64,000 nt of DNA from Haliotis asinina (lineage: Eukaryota; Mollusca; Gastropoda; Lepetellida; Haliotidae): NCBI RefSeq assembly GCF_037392515.1, contig NC_090280.1, forward strand, positions 23,875,118 to 23,939,117, given 5' to 3'. Shown here one piece after another: positions 9,976 to 21,639 of the stretch. Made by a program: the position numbers and the translations under genes. The notes beneath the pieces were generated by a model. It was given only the letters and a program-made list of their open reading frames with translations. It was not told the DNA's origin and did no database searches. Position 1 is the first letter of the stretch. Every line of letters begins with the position of its first letter.

Positions 9976-10254
9976 TATCCAAGCTGTATCAGAGATCCAG
10001 TAAAATGTTATTTGATTGTTTTAAATCATTTGTCATTTTGTGCATGATAACATATTCCTATGTTTGTTATCTTCTTAAAATTAGTTATATCTGAATTTAT
10101 ACAGAGCTTTTTACTTTGTATTTTGGTGTTTTGTGCTATCAGTTACCTACCATGTTGTTGCACCTGCCTGTATTTTGTGAGTTGTGAAACTCTGTACCCC
10201 TCACTATGTTAGTGAACCTTTATAACATACGTATGACGTACATAGACTTAGTCC

Positions 10255-10515
10255 TGTCTAGATATTGCTTCTACTATTACAAGCAAATTAAAGATTTTTG
10301 AAGATTTCAAGATTCTCCTAACGCCACGTTTTTGCTCTGTATCTGTGTTATCACTAGAAAGAAAGAGTGGTTTTGCAGGGAGCATTTGTAATATTACTAC
10401 GAACAAATTAAAGATTTGTATTTTTTATGATTCTTCTAACGCCACTTTTACTCTAGTATTTGGATGTGTAGGATAATATCAGTGTTATCGCATGCAGAAA
10501 GAAGTGGTTTGATAA
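10255..10515. repeat. Tandem duplication, ~128 bp
   Basis: caaattaaagatttttgaag with cctaacgccacgtttttgct (from ~10284) is repeated as caaattaaagatttgtattt with tctaacgccacttttactct (from ~10404), both followed by a gtgttatc...agaaagaa...tggttt block. Confidence 0.75.
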
Positions 10516-11930
10516 GAAAGTAACTTGGACGTGTTCCAAATTTAGAATGTTGCACTCGTACAGGATGTGATTTGTTGAGGGATGTGCAGATTTCACCTTC
10601 CTTGTCTTGGTGTGCATTGTACCCATGCCATGTCAATTGCTGTGATATTTAAGATAATATGTGCTTATGTCCTTTACATTGGTGCCTACTCTGACAGGAC
10701 ATGTGGTTGGCTGTCTTTCCATCGTGCATGTAAACGAATATTTGTTGATCTGATCGTTGTAATTTTGTTGTACATTATCATTGTAGCTCATAATACCAGG
10801 ACCGGTGGTCTGACTTAATACTCCTCATTGCAACCATCCGAGGTTGCCTCCATATTGGGTGACCCTGATTTGATCAGTTAATGATTGGACTCTGTTGTCA
10901 GCAATCTGAAATGATTTTGTTTCATTTCCTTGTGCCATGAGTATTCATGTGTGCAATCTGACTAAGCTGCTATATCTCCAGCGCTCACATTTTGGGAAAC
11001 CAACACTTACTCATGGATCCATCCTTGATGCACTTTCTCAGATTACCTGCATTGGATTTTGATTGAGCAGTCAGAGGTCATGGTGGAAATGGGTGAGAGA
11101 AAGGGTTAGTTATTGATAGAGGTCATAGAGACTGATCATTGTTAACTAAACATTGACAATTATCATGAAATATCAGAACCATAACATGGCACCAAAATGC
11201 CAAAAGCGTCTGAAAGAAATAATTGTGTTTCACATGACTGGCGAGTAGTGACATGTTTTCTGCATGGTTTATTAACAAAGCATCATTCTTAACATAATAA
11301 AGTCCTAAATTTGTATTGCATAGTGAGAAAAATGAAACTTCTGTCACAAAAGTACAGTATTATCAATAACACAGCTTCCATATCGATTGTCATTAATTAT
11401 CTTTTCAGTATTTCTGATTATCAATCATTTTAGTCACCCCCAATGAGAGGTGAGGTGGACTCGATGATTTGTCATGGTCTTCAGACAGTTTTTCAATGTT
11501 GAATTTTGTGAACTCATCTTTAAGTGTTTGGACTGGTTGGTATTGAGGCTGGGGCGTAAGTCACATTTTGATTGGTCCATGAGATGAAATAGAACAGCAA
11601 ATCAAATTTGTTGATGAAGGAAAGGGCTGGTAATTTGAGAATTCCTGGGATGGATCCAGAATTAGTTTGGGCTTACCGAAATGAAGGTGACCTATACTGT
11701 AATTTGTACTCTCGCAAATAAATTTTGATTAAACTACAACCTTATCCTTATGTTTGTATTTTATTTGGAACAGTGGCTGAGAGACATACAAGACCTTTAC
11801 AACTGGCTGATTTCACAGGTGGATATTGCAATAAAATTGTGATGCGTTATCACAGATACAACATTCACGAAAAAATGGCGAGCATGACTGCATGTGAGTC
11901 ATGTGAGTGTGAATTAGTGAGGGAGTGAGT
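10516..11930. other. Intergenic, nothing recognised
   Basis: No exon-like frame with conserved motifs was found on either strand. It lies between NIT2 and TLCD5, which converge towards each other. Confidence 0.4.
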
Positions 11931-11933
11931 GAA

Positions 11934-12160
11934 GTTAAGAAACTAAGCAAAACAAAAAGGTAAAACACCATGAAAAAAAGTAAGAAAACATGTCTGATTT
12001 TGTGAAGTATTTTGTCATTGCTGGTAATATGATGAACATATATATCAGGTCACAATTTTTTATGATTTAAAAGTGTATTATAGCCTAAGAAACATACTTG
12101 GCCAAGTCGATTTCTAGCCATGGGCCAGTTGCTATCATGCACACTGACTATAGATTGCGG
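11934..12160 (+). repeat. Dispersed repeat shared with 31007-31310
   Basis: Shared words in order: aaactaagcaaaacaaaaag/gtaaaacaccatgaaa, then gatgaacat...tatcagg, gtgtat, and at the end gccagttgctatcatgcaca against gtggttattttgcacaccga. Confidence 0.6.
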
Positions 12161-12925
12161 GTGAGGTTTATTTCTTGGTTCATTTATGGAGAAGTGGAAT
12201 GGTTCTCTTCATCCTGTTCAGGATTATTGTTTTTATATATACACTTGTGGCAGCTTGTACTGATGCTTGCACCAGTCATATAGTACTGAGCCACTGTAAT
12301 AACATGCCATTGTTTACCTGGAATATCCCACTAGAGACAGAAAACTGACTGCAAGCCAAGGAAGACCTGTTTCATTATCATCCAGGGTAACAAGAGCATC
12401 ATATGTTAACAGACCACTCTACCATATGTTTGTTAATAGGGTAACAAGTAGCATATGTTAACACAACAGCCAAGCAGGGTAACAAGTACTGGGATATCAT
12501 TCTTTATCTCACCATACACATTAATGTGGTTTTGTGATTGGCCTTGGTTAAAAGTGTGGTACATTGCAATATACCCCAATGTCATTAGCAACTCATTCAG
12601 TACTTGGTGGTAGTTATGTGTTGTCTTGAATAACGGAGATAACCAAAGTATTGTGAATGGATATCGATGGAAGGGAGATAATCCTTCTTGTGTTGTCTGC
12701 AAAATCTAGTGATGGCTGCGAAAACATTTGATTGTTTTTCCAATAAATAGATTTTGACAAAACGTTCAAATGTAGTCCCTGTGAATATTACGAACCTGAA
12801 TTACATTGTGGCGACTGACGATATCCAAGGGGAAAAAACAGCAAGATACGAATCGGTTGATTCACACAGGTTGGCTTGCTTCAAACAGTTAAAAATTAAC
12901 ACTGAGGTGTCGCTAAGATAAATAC
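12161..12925. other. Intergenic, nothing coding recognised
   Basis: A short imperfect tandem of agggtaacaag...catatgttaaca occurs at 12380-12490. Otherwise I see nothing. Confidence 0.4.
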
Positions 12926-13031
12926 GTTGTTCACTGGTCCCTCTGGGACCATGGGTGGGGGTACCCTTGTTTGTTCCTGGAGCTCTTGTGGGTACCTCAA
13001 CCCATACCCCGGCTTGTGACCAGTGAACAAC
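12926..13031. mobile_element. Small foldback element (~106 bp)
   Basis: The left arm gttgttcactggtccctctg ggaccatgggtgggggtaccc (12926-12966) pairs with the reverse complement of 12990-13031 (gttgttcactggtcacaagc ...gggtatgggttgaggtaccc). The outer 15 bases are perfect. It is probably a MITE. Confidence 0.8.
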
Positions 13032-13659
13032 TTATAGCATCCCACAGCAAGTGATCAGACTGTTGAAATCTCAAAACTGATGCTTGCTTCATTACAATGA
13101 ACAGTCATTGAAAAAAGCACAGTTTTATAGCACTGTTTTTCAGATTTTGCATCTAGATTGTTATTGCAGATGTGTGTAACATGATGCAGCTCGATACTTT
13201 TAGGTGATGACTGACATATCATGGACATACACTTCCTTGAGTCTTCAAGAAATATTTAATCATGACTTTTCGGTTAGTGACAAGTATTCAGGCCCTGATA
13301 CCTTTGAATATATGTTCCATTGTCAGGTGTTCAAAAAACTTACAACAAAATAGTTTGTGTTTTATTATGAGAAAAAGCCATTGATTGCTTGGCATGTTGA
13401 TCAGATCAGCACCATCAACAACCCAACTAGTTATTCAGATATACTATTTTAATAAATAACAGTAGAGGAGCACACAGTTATCAGGTTTCATCAGATATAC
13501 ATGATGTGTAGCAGCACAACAATGGTAAGTATACACACTGGAACAAACAGGTTGATATATACACATACTCAAGGCTAACATGAATATCACACAATACTTG
13601 CTTATTTCCCACCATCCTCTATAAGGCAGGGTATGATGTCACCATTCCATTATGACACT

Positions 13660-13806
13660 TGTGTGAGTTTCGTTTTACGTCCTTTTAGAAATATTCCAGC
13701 TATATTGTGCTGAGGGACAGAAATCGTCATCACACATTGTTCCCCTGTGGGGAATCAAACCTGGGTCTTTGGCGTGATATGCGAACACTTTAATCACTAG
13801 ACTACC
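13660..13806 (-). repeat. SINE copy, reverse orientation
   Basis: Reads tttcgttttacgtcctttta, aatattccagctatattgtg, gtggggaatcaaacctgggt and actttaatcactagactacc, the reverse of the full SINE at 57418. Confidence 0.85.
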
Positions 13807-14116
13807 CCATCACACATTATGATGCTTGACCATAGTTTTATTATGAAAGTTTTTCGTATGGTAGAATGAAATTTGTCATTGAGTCAAGTACTTTCAGTAT
13901 TAAGGAATTGTTAGCTAGGGTAGTGATGAGAAGGACAGAAACAGTGACGCCATTTCGAAACCATGGTGATGAAGATACAGAATGGAACTATGATACCTTG
14001 ACTATCGAGGATGATGTGACATGATTGGCAGGATAATCAATAAAGGTCAAAGGTCAGTTCAAGCAGTTTCGAAACCTTTGTTATCAACCTCAGACTAGAA
14101 CCTTCACCGTAGCAGT

Positions 14117-14276
14117 GAGTGAGCGAGTCAGTTTTACGCTGTTTTAGCAATATTCCAGGCGTAACACGGCGGATGACACCAGAAATGAGCTTCACACATT
14201 GAACCCATATGGGGAATCAAACCCATCTTTTGCGTGACAAGCGAACACCTTAACTACCAGGCAACCCAGACGCCCC
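14117..14276 (-). repeat. SINE copy, reverse orientation
   Basis: Near full length: gtgagtgagcgagtcagttt, tgttttagcaatattccagg, atggggaatcaaacccatct, caccttaactaccaggcaac. Confidence 0.88.
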
Positions 14277-14369
14277 AGTCACTCTAACAATGCTCAAGAT
14301 AACATTTTCATAGTAAGGCAAACATTGTGCCTTTTCAGGGGTGATTTACTTTTGTTGAGTTTTATGTAT

Positions 14370-15295
14370 TAAAATATTGTCAGAATACTCCAGACTGATC
14401 TTATTACACCATCCCATCCCAATATGTGCCCATACCAAATATTTTGTCAGAATGCTCTAGAAAGAACATATGATACCACTCCCTTACAATATGTGCCAAT
14501 ATCAAATATAATGTCAGAATATTCCAGACAGAACTTTTTATACCACACCCTCTCAATATTGGCCCATACCAAACATATTGTCAGAATAATTCAGAATGAA
14601 CATATACCATCCCCTCCCAATACTGGCCCATCCCAAATATATTGTCAGAATACATCAGACAGAACATACTATACCATCCCCTCCCAATATTGGCCCATAC
14701 CAAATATATTGTACAGAAAATCCAGGTATCACACATCATATCCTCTCTCTCCCAATAATGGCCCATACTGAAAATACTGAAAAATGATTTGGGCAAACAA
14801 ACAAACAAACAAAATCTGTACAGAAAATGTCCAAAAGATTCATTCTGAACATTTCACACCATCTCCCTCCTAATACAGATCCGTATCAAAAAAAAAAAAA
14901 TACTGTCAGAATAATTCAGGCATCACATATGAACTGAATATTTGAGGCAGAACATATCAAACCACGTCCCTCCCAGTATAGCCCCATACTAAAAATATTG
15001 TCAGAATATTTGAGGCAAAACATATCAAACCATCTCCATCCCAATAGCGCCCTATGCAAAGAATGAGTCTGAATATTTAAGGTAGAACATATGATACCAT
15101 CTCCCTCCTACCATAAGTGCATACTGAAAATACTGTCTGAATATTTAAGGCAGAACATATCAAACCACCTCCCTCCCAAAATAGCCCATTGTTAAAAATA
15201 TTGTCAGAATATTTGAGACAAAACATAAAAAAACATCTCCCTCCTAATATAGCCCCATACTCAAAAATACTGTCAGAAGTCCTAAAGGCAGAAAA
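14370..15295. repeat. ~67 bp minisatellite
   Basis: About 13 copies of a unit like attgtcagaatattccagac, agaacatatnataccatc and tccctcccaatatgggccca. The core tgtcagaata recurs near 14380, 14446, 14511, 14579, 14645, 14903, 14998, 15064, 15133, 15201 and 15269. A poly-A run and an (AAAC)n sit inside the array. Confidence 0.92.
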
Positions 15296-16345
15296 CAGAT
15301 CCTGAATATATAGAACATACTTGATGCAGTCATGGATAAAAAAGAAAAACAAATCCAAAGATCAACTTATGACCTGTGAATGAATTTGGAAACAGTGTAG
15401 CAACAGCATACAGGAGGGATAAATTAAATTTATCATAATGCACTTCTGAAAAAGTCCAATAGACTTGAATGAAGAGACTGTGATACCGGGGTGGAATTTC
15501 CAACCTTTCATTATGTGTCACTGTCAGTGATCAAGAGCTGACTTTACCACATTTAGCAGTACCAGTAATTAACCCAGGTGAGAATCAAACAAAGTACCTT
15601 AGACAAGACAAGCAAACACTGCAACCACTTGGCTAACCATTAAGTAGCCATTTTCTTACCCCATTTGATCAAAGGTTCAGCTATTTGGCAGGCTAACAGC
15701 AGCACTGAAGATATTTATGAACAGGCACCTCCTTACTGCAATAGAGTTGGGGCAGATTCTAACACCTTTATGAAGCAAGTGATGATAACAGTTTTAGCAT
15801 CTACACCAAAATGCTGCATCTTTCTGCATGAAAGTTTTGTCCATCCACAAAATCTGTTCCTCTTCATCATAAGAACTTCTAAACAATATTTAAGGAAGTT
15901 AAACAACAACACTGATTAAAGTAAAAATTAACAAACATATATCAATGCAGATGTTTTACTTTCATGTTCAATTAATTTGTTCTTTTTTAGCGAATTGCTC
16001 AACACTAGATGTATCATCCATGTTCATTTATACAAAAGACTTAACACGGACAGTGCAAACAGTAGTAGAAAAGGTTTCAGTATTGTATAAGAATATATAA
16101 ACAAAATATCAAGATTCTTCAAGAAATCTAAAACACATCATAAAAAATATATATATTTAACAAAATAACTAACACATTTGTCAAACACATCATAATTCAG
16201 AATATTTTCATGTACAAATTCCTTAAAAGTTTGAAGAAAGCTGCAAAGACAGCACAGTACAAGCTATAAATCACAAACACTTCAGACATGGTTATCACAC
16301 AGCATCCTTAATCTCCAGGACTGCATTTCAGTAAACCTACACATT
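15296..16345. other. Intergenic with old SINE fragment
   Basis: A degraded reverse SINE or tRNA-like fragment lies at about 15540-15645 (aacccaggtgagaatcaaac, caaccacttggctaaccatt). The rest is A/T-rich, with no recognisable gene. Confidence 0.5.
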
Positions 16346-16349
16346 TATC

Positions 16350-16970
16350 TGAATCTCAGTCCAAGTAAACTTATCCTCAGTACTTTTTGTTACACTCCAC
16401 TACTGAGTCTAACAAAAACCTTATGGAAGGTCGCGTCAGGTAACCTTTGAGGTTGACCAATCAGAACACAGCTTACCAAATCGCGAAAGTGCACATTCGC
16501 ACATACCTTTTGAATTTTTTATCTTGAAAAGGTTCGTACCTGAACGATTCTGAATGCTATTTAGTGTACGATCGCTTCCGAGTGATGCAACCATGACAAC
16601 TGTGAGTGAACAGTCGCTGAAAAAAGTGTTTTTGGCAATACTAAAGGATGTCATCTTGTGGAAATATTAGGTAATGGTAACTATGTCAACAGAAACCCCA
16701 AAGCGTATATACTGCAGGTCAAATAACTGTGTTATATGCTGATTTTTGTTTGTGGAGAGATCTGTGTCGGTGACCTGAGTATTTTGAAAGTCCCTCCGAT
16801 CCCTAAATAGTAGCCGTTGTCCGATTGGTTAAATCTATTTAACCATCTCACGTTTGATTGGACGGTCATTGGTCGCTCAAAGGTTACCTGACACAACCTT
16901 CTACTAGGTTTTGACTCAGTGGTGGAGTGTAACAAAATACACTGAGACTAAGTTTACTTAGACTGATCTG
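16350..16970. mobile_element. Foldback element, ~110 bp arms
   Basis: 16350-16463 reads ccaagtaaacttatcctcag, ttgttacactccactactga and gtcaggtaacctttgaggtt. The reverse complement of 16862-16970 reads ctaagtaaacttagtctcag, ttgttacactccaccactga and gtcaggtaacctttgagcga. The middle ~400 bases include a 25-codon frame (16592-16669) beginning ATGACAACTGTGAGTGAACA, of doubtful meaning. Confidence 0.85.
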
Positions 16971-17680
16971 AATCTATTCCTGTGATTCTTTCATAAACTT
17001 GTTCCCTTCAAACAGCAACAATCAGGAAAGGGCAAGGGGGTAACTCATGCTGACTAGAAACCCAAAGCCTTTTTTGGACATGAAGACATCTTTTTCAAAA
17101 TTTTCATATTTTGAATTTTCCTTCAACTTGCAGTTTTTCAGTTCTGAAATTCACAATCTTTACAACAATTAGTGGGACTGACCGCCATGTTGTTGATTTT
17201 CCTGCCCCAAATCAAGGCTGGTTGGTAAGTCTGATATTTTGACTGATATGTTTTTTGGTGAAGCAAGTCAAACAAGCACATGGAAATTCAAGGGCAGGTA
17301 ATCTGAGATAGTGATAGTAACAGGAATGGATCCAGTATAGTGTAGGTATGGTGAAATGCTAGCATTGAAGACGACAATGAAGACAGAGAGGATGATCACG
17401 TTATAGTTACCACTGAAGCACCGTGAAACACATGTCCACTTGAAAGTCTTACTGTGGTCAGTGTTGCTTCTAGTGGAAGAACACGAAGAATGTGCCTCTC
17501 GTCTCACAGATGATCACCTCAATCAAAGAGCTGCTTCACTCAGAAATAACTTCATTCTCAGCTAAAAAACATAATGAACAGTATTTTAGAAACACACTGT
17601 GAGAATGAATATGCGCCTGTAGGTATAGTGCAGAGTCGCAGTCTACAGCAAATATAACAACAAGAACTGTTCAGTGTAGT
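16971..17680. other. Intergenic, nothing recognised
   Basis: No conserved exon. It includes gactgaccgccatgttgttg at about 17175, a YY1-like word, without other promoter signs. Confidence 0.35.
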
Positions 17681-17682
17681 GA

Positions 17683-17800
17683 GGTTTTAGGATGTTTTTA
17701 GCAATATACCTACAATACCAAGGCAAGGAATAGCATACATGGATTTCATACATTGTACCTGTATGGGGACATGAACCTGATTCTTTGGAGTCAAGAGAAA
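17683..17800 (-). repeat. SINE fragment, reverse orientation
   Basis: gtttttagcaatatacctac, ggatttcatacattgtacct and gtatggggacatgaacctga follow the reverse SINE order. Confidence 0.6.
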
Positions 17801-18377
17801 ACACTTCACACTCTGCTAACCCACAGTTTACAGTACTGGGAACTAGCAAGGATGAACACAAATGTACCTTGGTCATATGTCATCACGTCAGATCCAGGTG
17901 GGAGGCCAGAAATGCATGCTTTAAACATAGTGAAATTAATAACTTTCTTGCATTTCTTCTTGAGGGACCATTCACAATTAATGGGTAGTGGGTCGGTGGG
18001 GGTTCATGTTGATTTTAAGGAGCGGTGTGTGTGAATGTGTCTGTGTGCGACCTATTTTGTTCTAGGGAGGTAGGGTTGGGTGTCATTCAAATTGTTCATA
18101 CATAAAATCATCCCCTTATGAAAGGCCCTGTGCTACACTGGCAATAGATTTCACTTAATGTTAATGGTGGAATTCAGTACAAAACATATATCAATTCTGT
18201 AATGATTGGCACCTGCATTTTCAACAGGGTTTCTAACTTAGCTGATGTCATGCAGACAACATTGTCTAAAATCCAAGTTCAAGAACTTTATGAAAGAGGT
18301 TTTGCTGTGACAGAAAGGACTGCAGTAAGAAAAAACATTCCCTTCAGTCTAGATCTGTCTAACATCATCAGCTGTCT
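17801..18377. other. TLCD5 3' flank, nothing recognised
   Basis: No exon or repeat could be named. Confidence 0.35.
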
Positions 18378-18480
18378 AACATTTGTTAGAGGACTGACTC
18401 TGTGTGCTGATGATTAGATGCTTGACTCTGAGGATGTGGGTTCGAATCCCTGATGGCACTCAACCCAATAAAAGCACTAG
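18378..18480 (+). repeat. tRNA-like SINE fragment
   Basis: tgctgatgattagatgcttg and gtgggttcgaatccctgatg look like boxes A and B. No acceptor-stem pairing is evident, so it is not a functional tRNA. Confidence 0.5.
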
Positions 18481-18798
18481 AATCTGTACTTTCCTGAGAA
18501 ACTGTTATCCCAAATATAACATGTTACATTTGTTGCCTTTCTAAATAGTATTGTGAATTTGTTAAGCAATCAATGATTTCATCCCAGTACTTCTGAGATC
18601 AATAGTGCTGGCAATATTCCAAATTGAGCATAACTTGATTCATTACATTATCAAACTCAGAACAAAATGACAAAAATTTGGTATGGGAAAGTATTTGGAA
18701 ATTCCTGTAAGGGTTACTGAACAAATATTGTTCCTGGGTTGACTTCAAGTGTTCGACCCACTGCTATCAGGTGAACATAGGAAATATGCAAGAGTGCA

Positions 18799-19472
18799 TT
18801 ATACATTTTTCTTGTCCACCTCAGGCACCAGACAGGAGATGTGACTGTGAACTATTCCATTGATAATACCATCACTTCCATCTGGTGTAGGTGGCTTGCC
18901 CATCTTCAAGTACCCGTTAGGCTTCTTCAGCTCTCCCTGAGATGGAATATCTTCCAGTGTTTCTGGGTGTGTACACACCTTCTCACCAACTAACTTATCT
19001 TCTGTCTTTGCCATGTCAGAATCATCTGAAAAACTTTCACTTTTTGTGTCTGACACTGAACCAGAATTTCTATCATTTTTCCTTTTCCTCTTCCACTCAT
19101 TCCATCTTTTTGTATATTTCCTGATGGCATACTGAACAATGGCTATCCAGAACACCCAGCCTATAGCATAAATACACGCACCACCAAATCGGCCGAAGAA
19201 ATCAGTCGGCTGTTGAAAGTAGCAGTACAGAAGTACTGTCCCGACACCGATCCTTAACATGCCAAAGGACACCATGAACAATATGTCCACTATTTCCCCA
19301 ACAATGGTGTGGTACTGTCCTGTCTCTCGGAGAAACCAACGGAGCTGCAACAATGGGTTTGTGACTTCAGCGCCACAGATGGTGGCAACAAGCTCAGTGC
19401 CATACTTCCCTACAACCAGGCAGACCGTCAGTCCAAATATACTGAGAGCATGGTGGGCCATCATTGCTGGAC
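18799..19472 (-). CDS. TLCD5: TLCD5 terminal exon
   Basis: The acceptor is cgtttgtttcag (minus strand) and TAA is at 18801-18799. It encodes PAMMAHHALSIFGLTVCLVV through the basic and acidic C-terminal tail ending EVDKKNV. The His pair of AHH is the conserved TLC feature. Confidence 0.9.
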
Positions 19473-21602
19473 CTGAAACAAACGGGTAACCACGGTAATG
19501 CAAGACTGATTGTTATCTCTGGTATAATAGCTCACAGTGTCTGAGTGAGTGAGTATGGTTTTATGCTGCTTTTAACAATATGCCAGTAATATCACAATGG
19601 GAACACCAGAAATGGGCTTCACGCAATTGTACACATGTGAGGAATCAAACCCAGGTCTTTGGCATGATGAGTGAATGCTTTAACCACTTGGCTAACCCAC
19701 CAAACAGAGGATATTAGCACCTAACGTGAACCTCTTACATTCAAACAGGGCTGATCCGTTCAAACCAGCATTTTGAATTTTTACATCTATCCTAAGTGTA
19801 TTTTAACACAGACTACAGATCACAGAGATTGATCATGGTTAACAATATATATCGCTCATCAAGAACAAACACTCAGCAAAAATGCCTAAACAATCATAAT
19901 CTTGATTTAGAATCGGCCCATGGATAAAGATATTAGCGATCACACAATTTTTATACAGAAAATCATTAGCAATTTTTTTTTATCAGAGATGATTACCCAG
20001 TACTAGGACTGTTCTGACTAATTGTAATAAACAGCTGACGTCTGATTTCCCTGAAAACATAAAAACTCATTTCAGTCAGTCTGAAAGGGAGATAATCCCC
20101 TTGAGTATGGAAGTTATCTCCCGTAGACATCCTAGAATGCACTGACCCTCAGTTTTGAAGTAGAGACACCAGGAGAAGTCGAAGATGAAGTAGCCGAGGC
20201 AGATGGATGTCGTCAGGTATTGGAGCGGTGTGTTTGGGCCTCCTGTGGGAGAAGTTGTATTAGACACTGTTTAAAATAACTGCTGGCCCACAGGCTCAAC
20301 ACTGGTTGTTATTCTATCGGGCCCGGGGGCCCAGTGCCAGTTGTTATTGCATCGGGGTGGCAGTTTCAAATATTTGCAGGTCCTTATGGCTTTTAGTGAA
20401 TTTTCTGTTCATTTGTTTTTTCAACCACAATCTATCACCTATTATATTTATTAAAGTTAAAAAAACATCCATGATTCATCATATTAAAACAACTTCCAGT
20501 TCCACTTCCTGGTATTTCAGACATTGTGCATCACCAGTCTTTACTAAAATACAAATTTCTCTCTGCCCCTTAGTCTTTGCCATCTGATTTTGTAGATACA
20601 GTCTGAAACTGTGTTTCAGTGCAGTGTATTTTGTTTTTATTGGTTTGACTTTGACACAATGGGCCTGCAGATTTCATTCAGGGCCAGTAGATTTTAAAGC
20701 CTGCAGGTGGCAGCAGGCCCTCATGGCCAGTTGGCAAATTATAGTATTGCTAACACTGGTTCGACAGCAGATCCAATGAAAGAAGAATATTATGTGAGGT
20801 CAGCTAGCATGGACTGCACTATTTCAGGTACAGGGGGCCAGACACTGCACAATTTCAACTTTCTACTTTCATGGACAATTACTGAAGGACAGGTGAAACA
20901 ATTTCCATCTGTGGATTTATCTTTTGCATATTTTGTTTGTGCGTCTCCATTTGCTGTCACCGAAGATCTAGCAATATCATTACCTTGATAATGACAGATA
21001 TTACTGGATGCCTCACTGTTGTTCTTACACTACCTCTATAGCTGTCTTACTCTTAACACTAGACACAACAAATTGTAAAATACACTATAAGCTCTGTATT
21101 AACTCTTACACACAACAAAATTTAATATGCATTTTAAGCTGTCTTAATGATTCAACAAAACAATATGTCAAATGCTTTTTCAACTGTCATAATAATCATA
21201 CAAAACAAAACGTAACATGCATCCTAACCTCGGCATCAATACTTATGCACCACAAAATGTTAAATGCATTTTTAAGCTCTGACTTAATAATTATACAAAA
21301 CAAAACATAAAATGCACTTTAAGCTGTTTCATAAGTTGCCTGTTATGACTAGCAAACCCGAATAATCATGGGATTATAAATCAAGCAGCACTGCTATTGG
21401 AGTGATCCTGACCTGCATCAGTGAAAGGCCAGGGTCCTTGGATGAAGCTGCACCAGGCTGCTAAGGACGTGATGAGGATGGCATGAATAGCGGTGACGGA
21501 GCGACAGTGCCACTCACAACTCCGCCCTGGGTTGAGTCGACACAGCAGCAGATACAACAGTGTCCACAACCCCAGGCAGCACAGCACCAGCAACAGTGTC
21601 AT
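18799..21602 (-). CDS. TLCD5: TLC domain-containing protein 5 (TMEM136)
   Basis: Three coding exons: 21602-21413, 20242-20147, 19472-18799 (960 nt, 319 aa). All junctions are AG/GT and phase 1. The protein starts MTLLLVLCCLGLWTLLYLLL and shows the family blocks GPWPFTDAG, GGPNTPLQYL, LGYFIFDFSWCLYFKTEG, MMAHHALSIFGLTV, NPLLQLRWFLRETGQYH and MLRIGVGTVLLYCYF. Five or more hydrophobic segments fit a TLC fold in an internal membrane or the plasma membrane; the biochemical role of TLCD5 is poorly known. After the last membrane segment (QYAIRKYTKRWNEWKRKRK) there is a Ser/Asp/Lys-rich tail of about 90 residues, which makes it longer than the vertebrate proteins I recall (~245 aa). Identification is from remembered motifs, with TLCD4 as the nearest alternative. 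Confidence 0.9.
19540..19700 (-). repeat. SINE copy, reverse orientation
   Basis: tgagtgagtgagtatggttt, aacaccagaaatgggcttca, aggaatcaaacccaggtctt and gctttaaccacttggctaac. It lies in a TLCD5 intron. Confidence 0.88.
20147..20242 (-). CDS. TLCD5: TLCD5 middle exon
   Basis: The acceptor is cttctcccacag and the donor GAGG/gtcagt. It encodes GPNTPLQYLTTSICLGYFIF and DFSWCLYFKTEG, phase 1 on both sides. Confidence 0.9.
20285..20760. repeat. Dispersed repeat shared with 26806-27225
   Basis: Ordered shared blocks: ggcccagtgccagttgttat / ggcccagcgtcggttgttaa, aacttccagttccacttcct / aacttccagtttcacttcac, attttgtttttattggtttg in both, and gcaggtggcagcaggccctc / gcaagtggcagcaagccctg. Confidence 0.8.
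21040..21335. repeat. ~58-60 bp minisatellite in TLCD5 intron
   Basis: About five copies of a unit like ttaataattatacaaaacaa with aacataaaatgcactttaag ctgt. Confidence 0.85.
21413..21602 (-). CDS. TLCD5: TLCD5 first coding exon
   Basis: The exon starts at 21610, after the acceptor tttttgtgtttcag. The first bases, ATGTGACGATGACACTG, contain a start-stop pair (ATG TGA, 21610-21605) just before the chosen ATG at 21602-21600. The chosen start gives a hydrophobic N-terminal segment and then CRLNPGRSCEWHCRSVTAIH, as in the family. The donor is GCAG/gtcagg. Confidence 0.88.
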
Positions 21603-21639
21603 CGTCACATCTGAAACACAAAAAGCAATCTTACACTAG

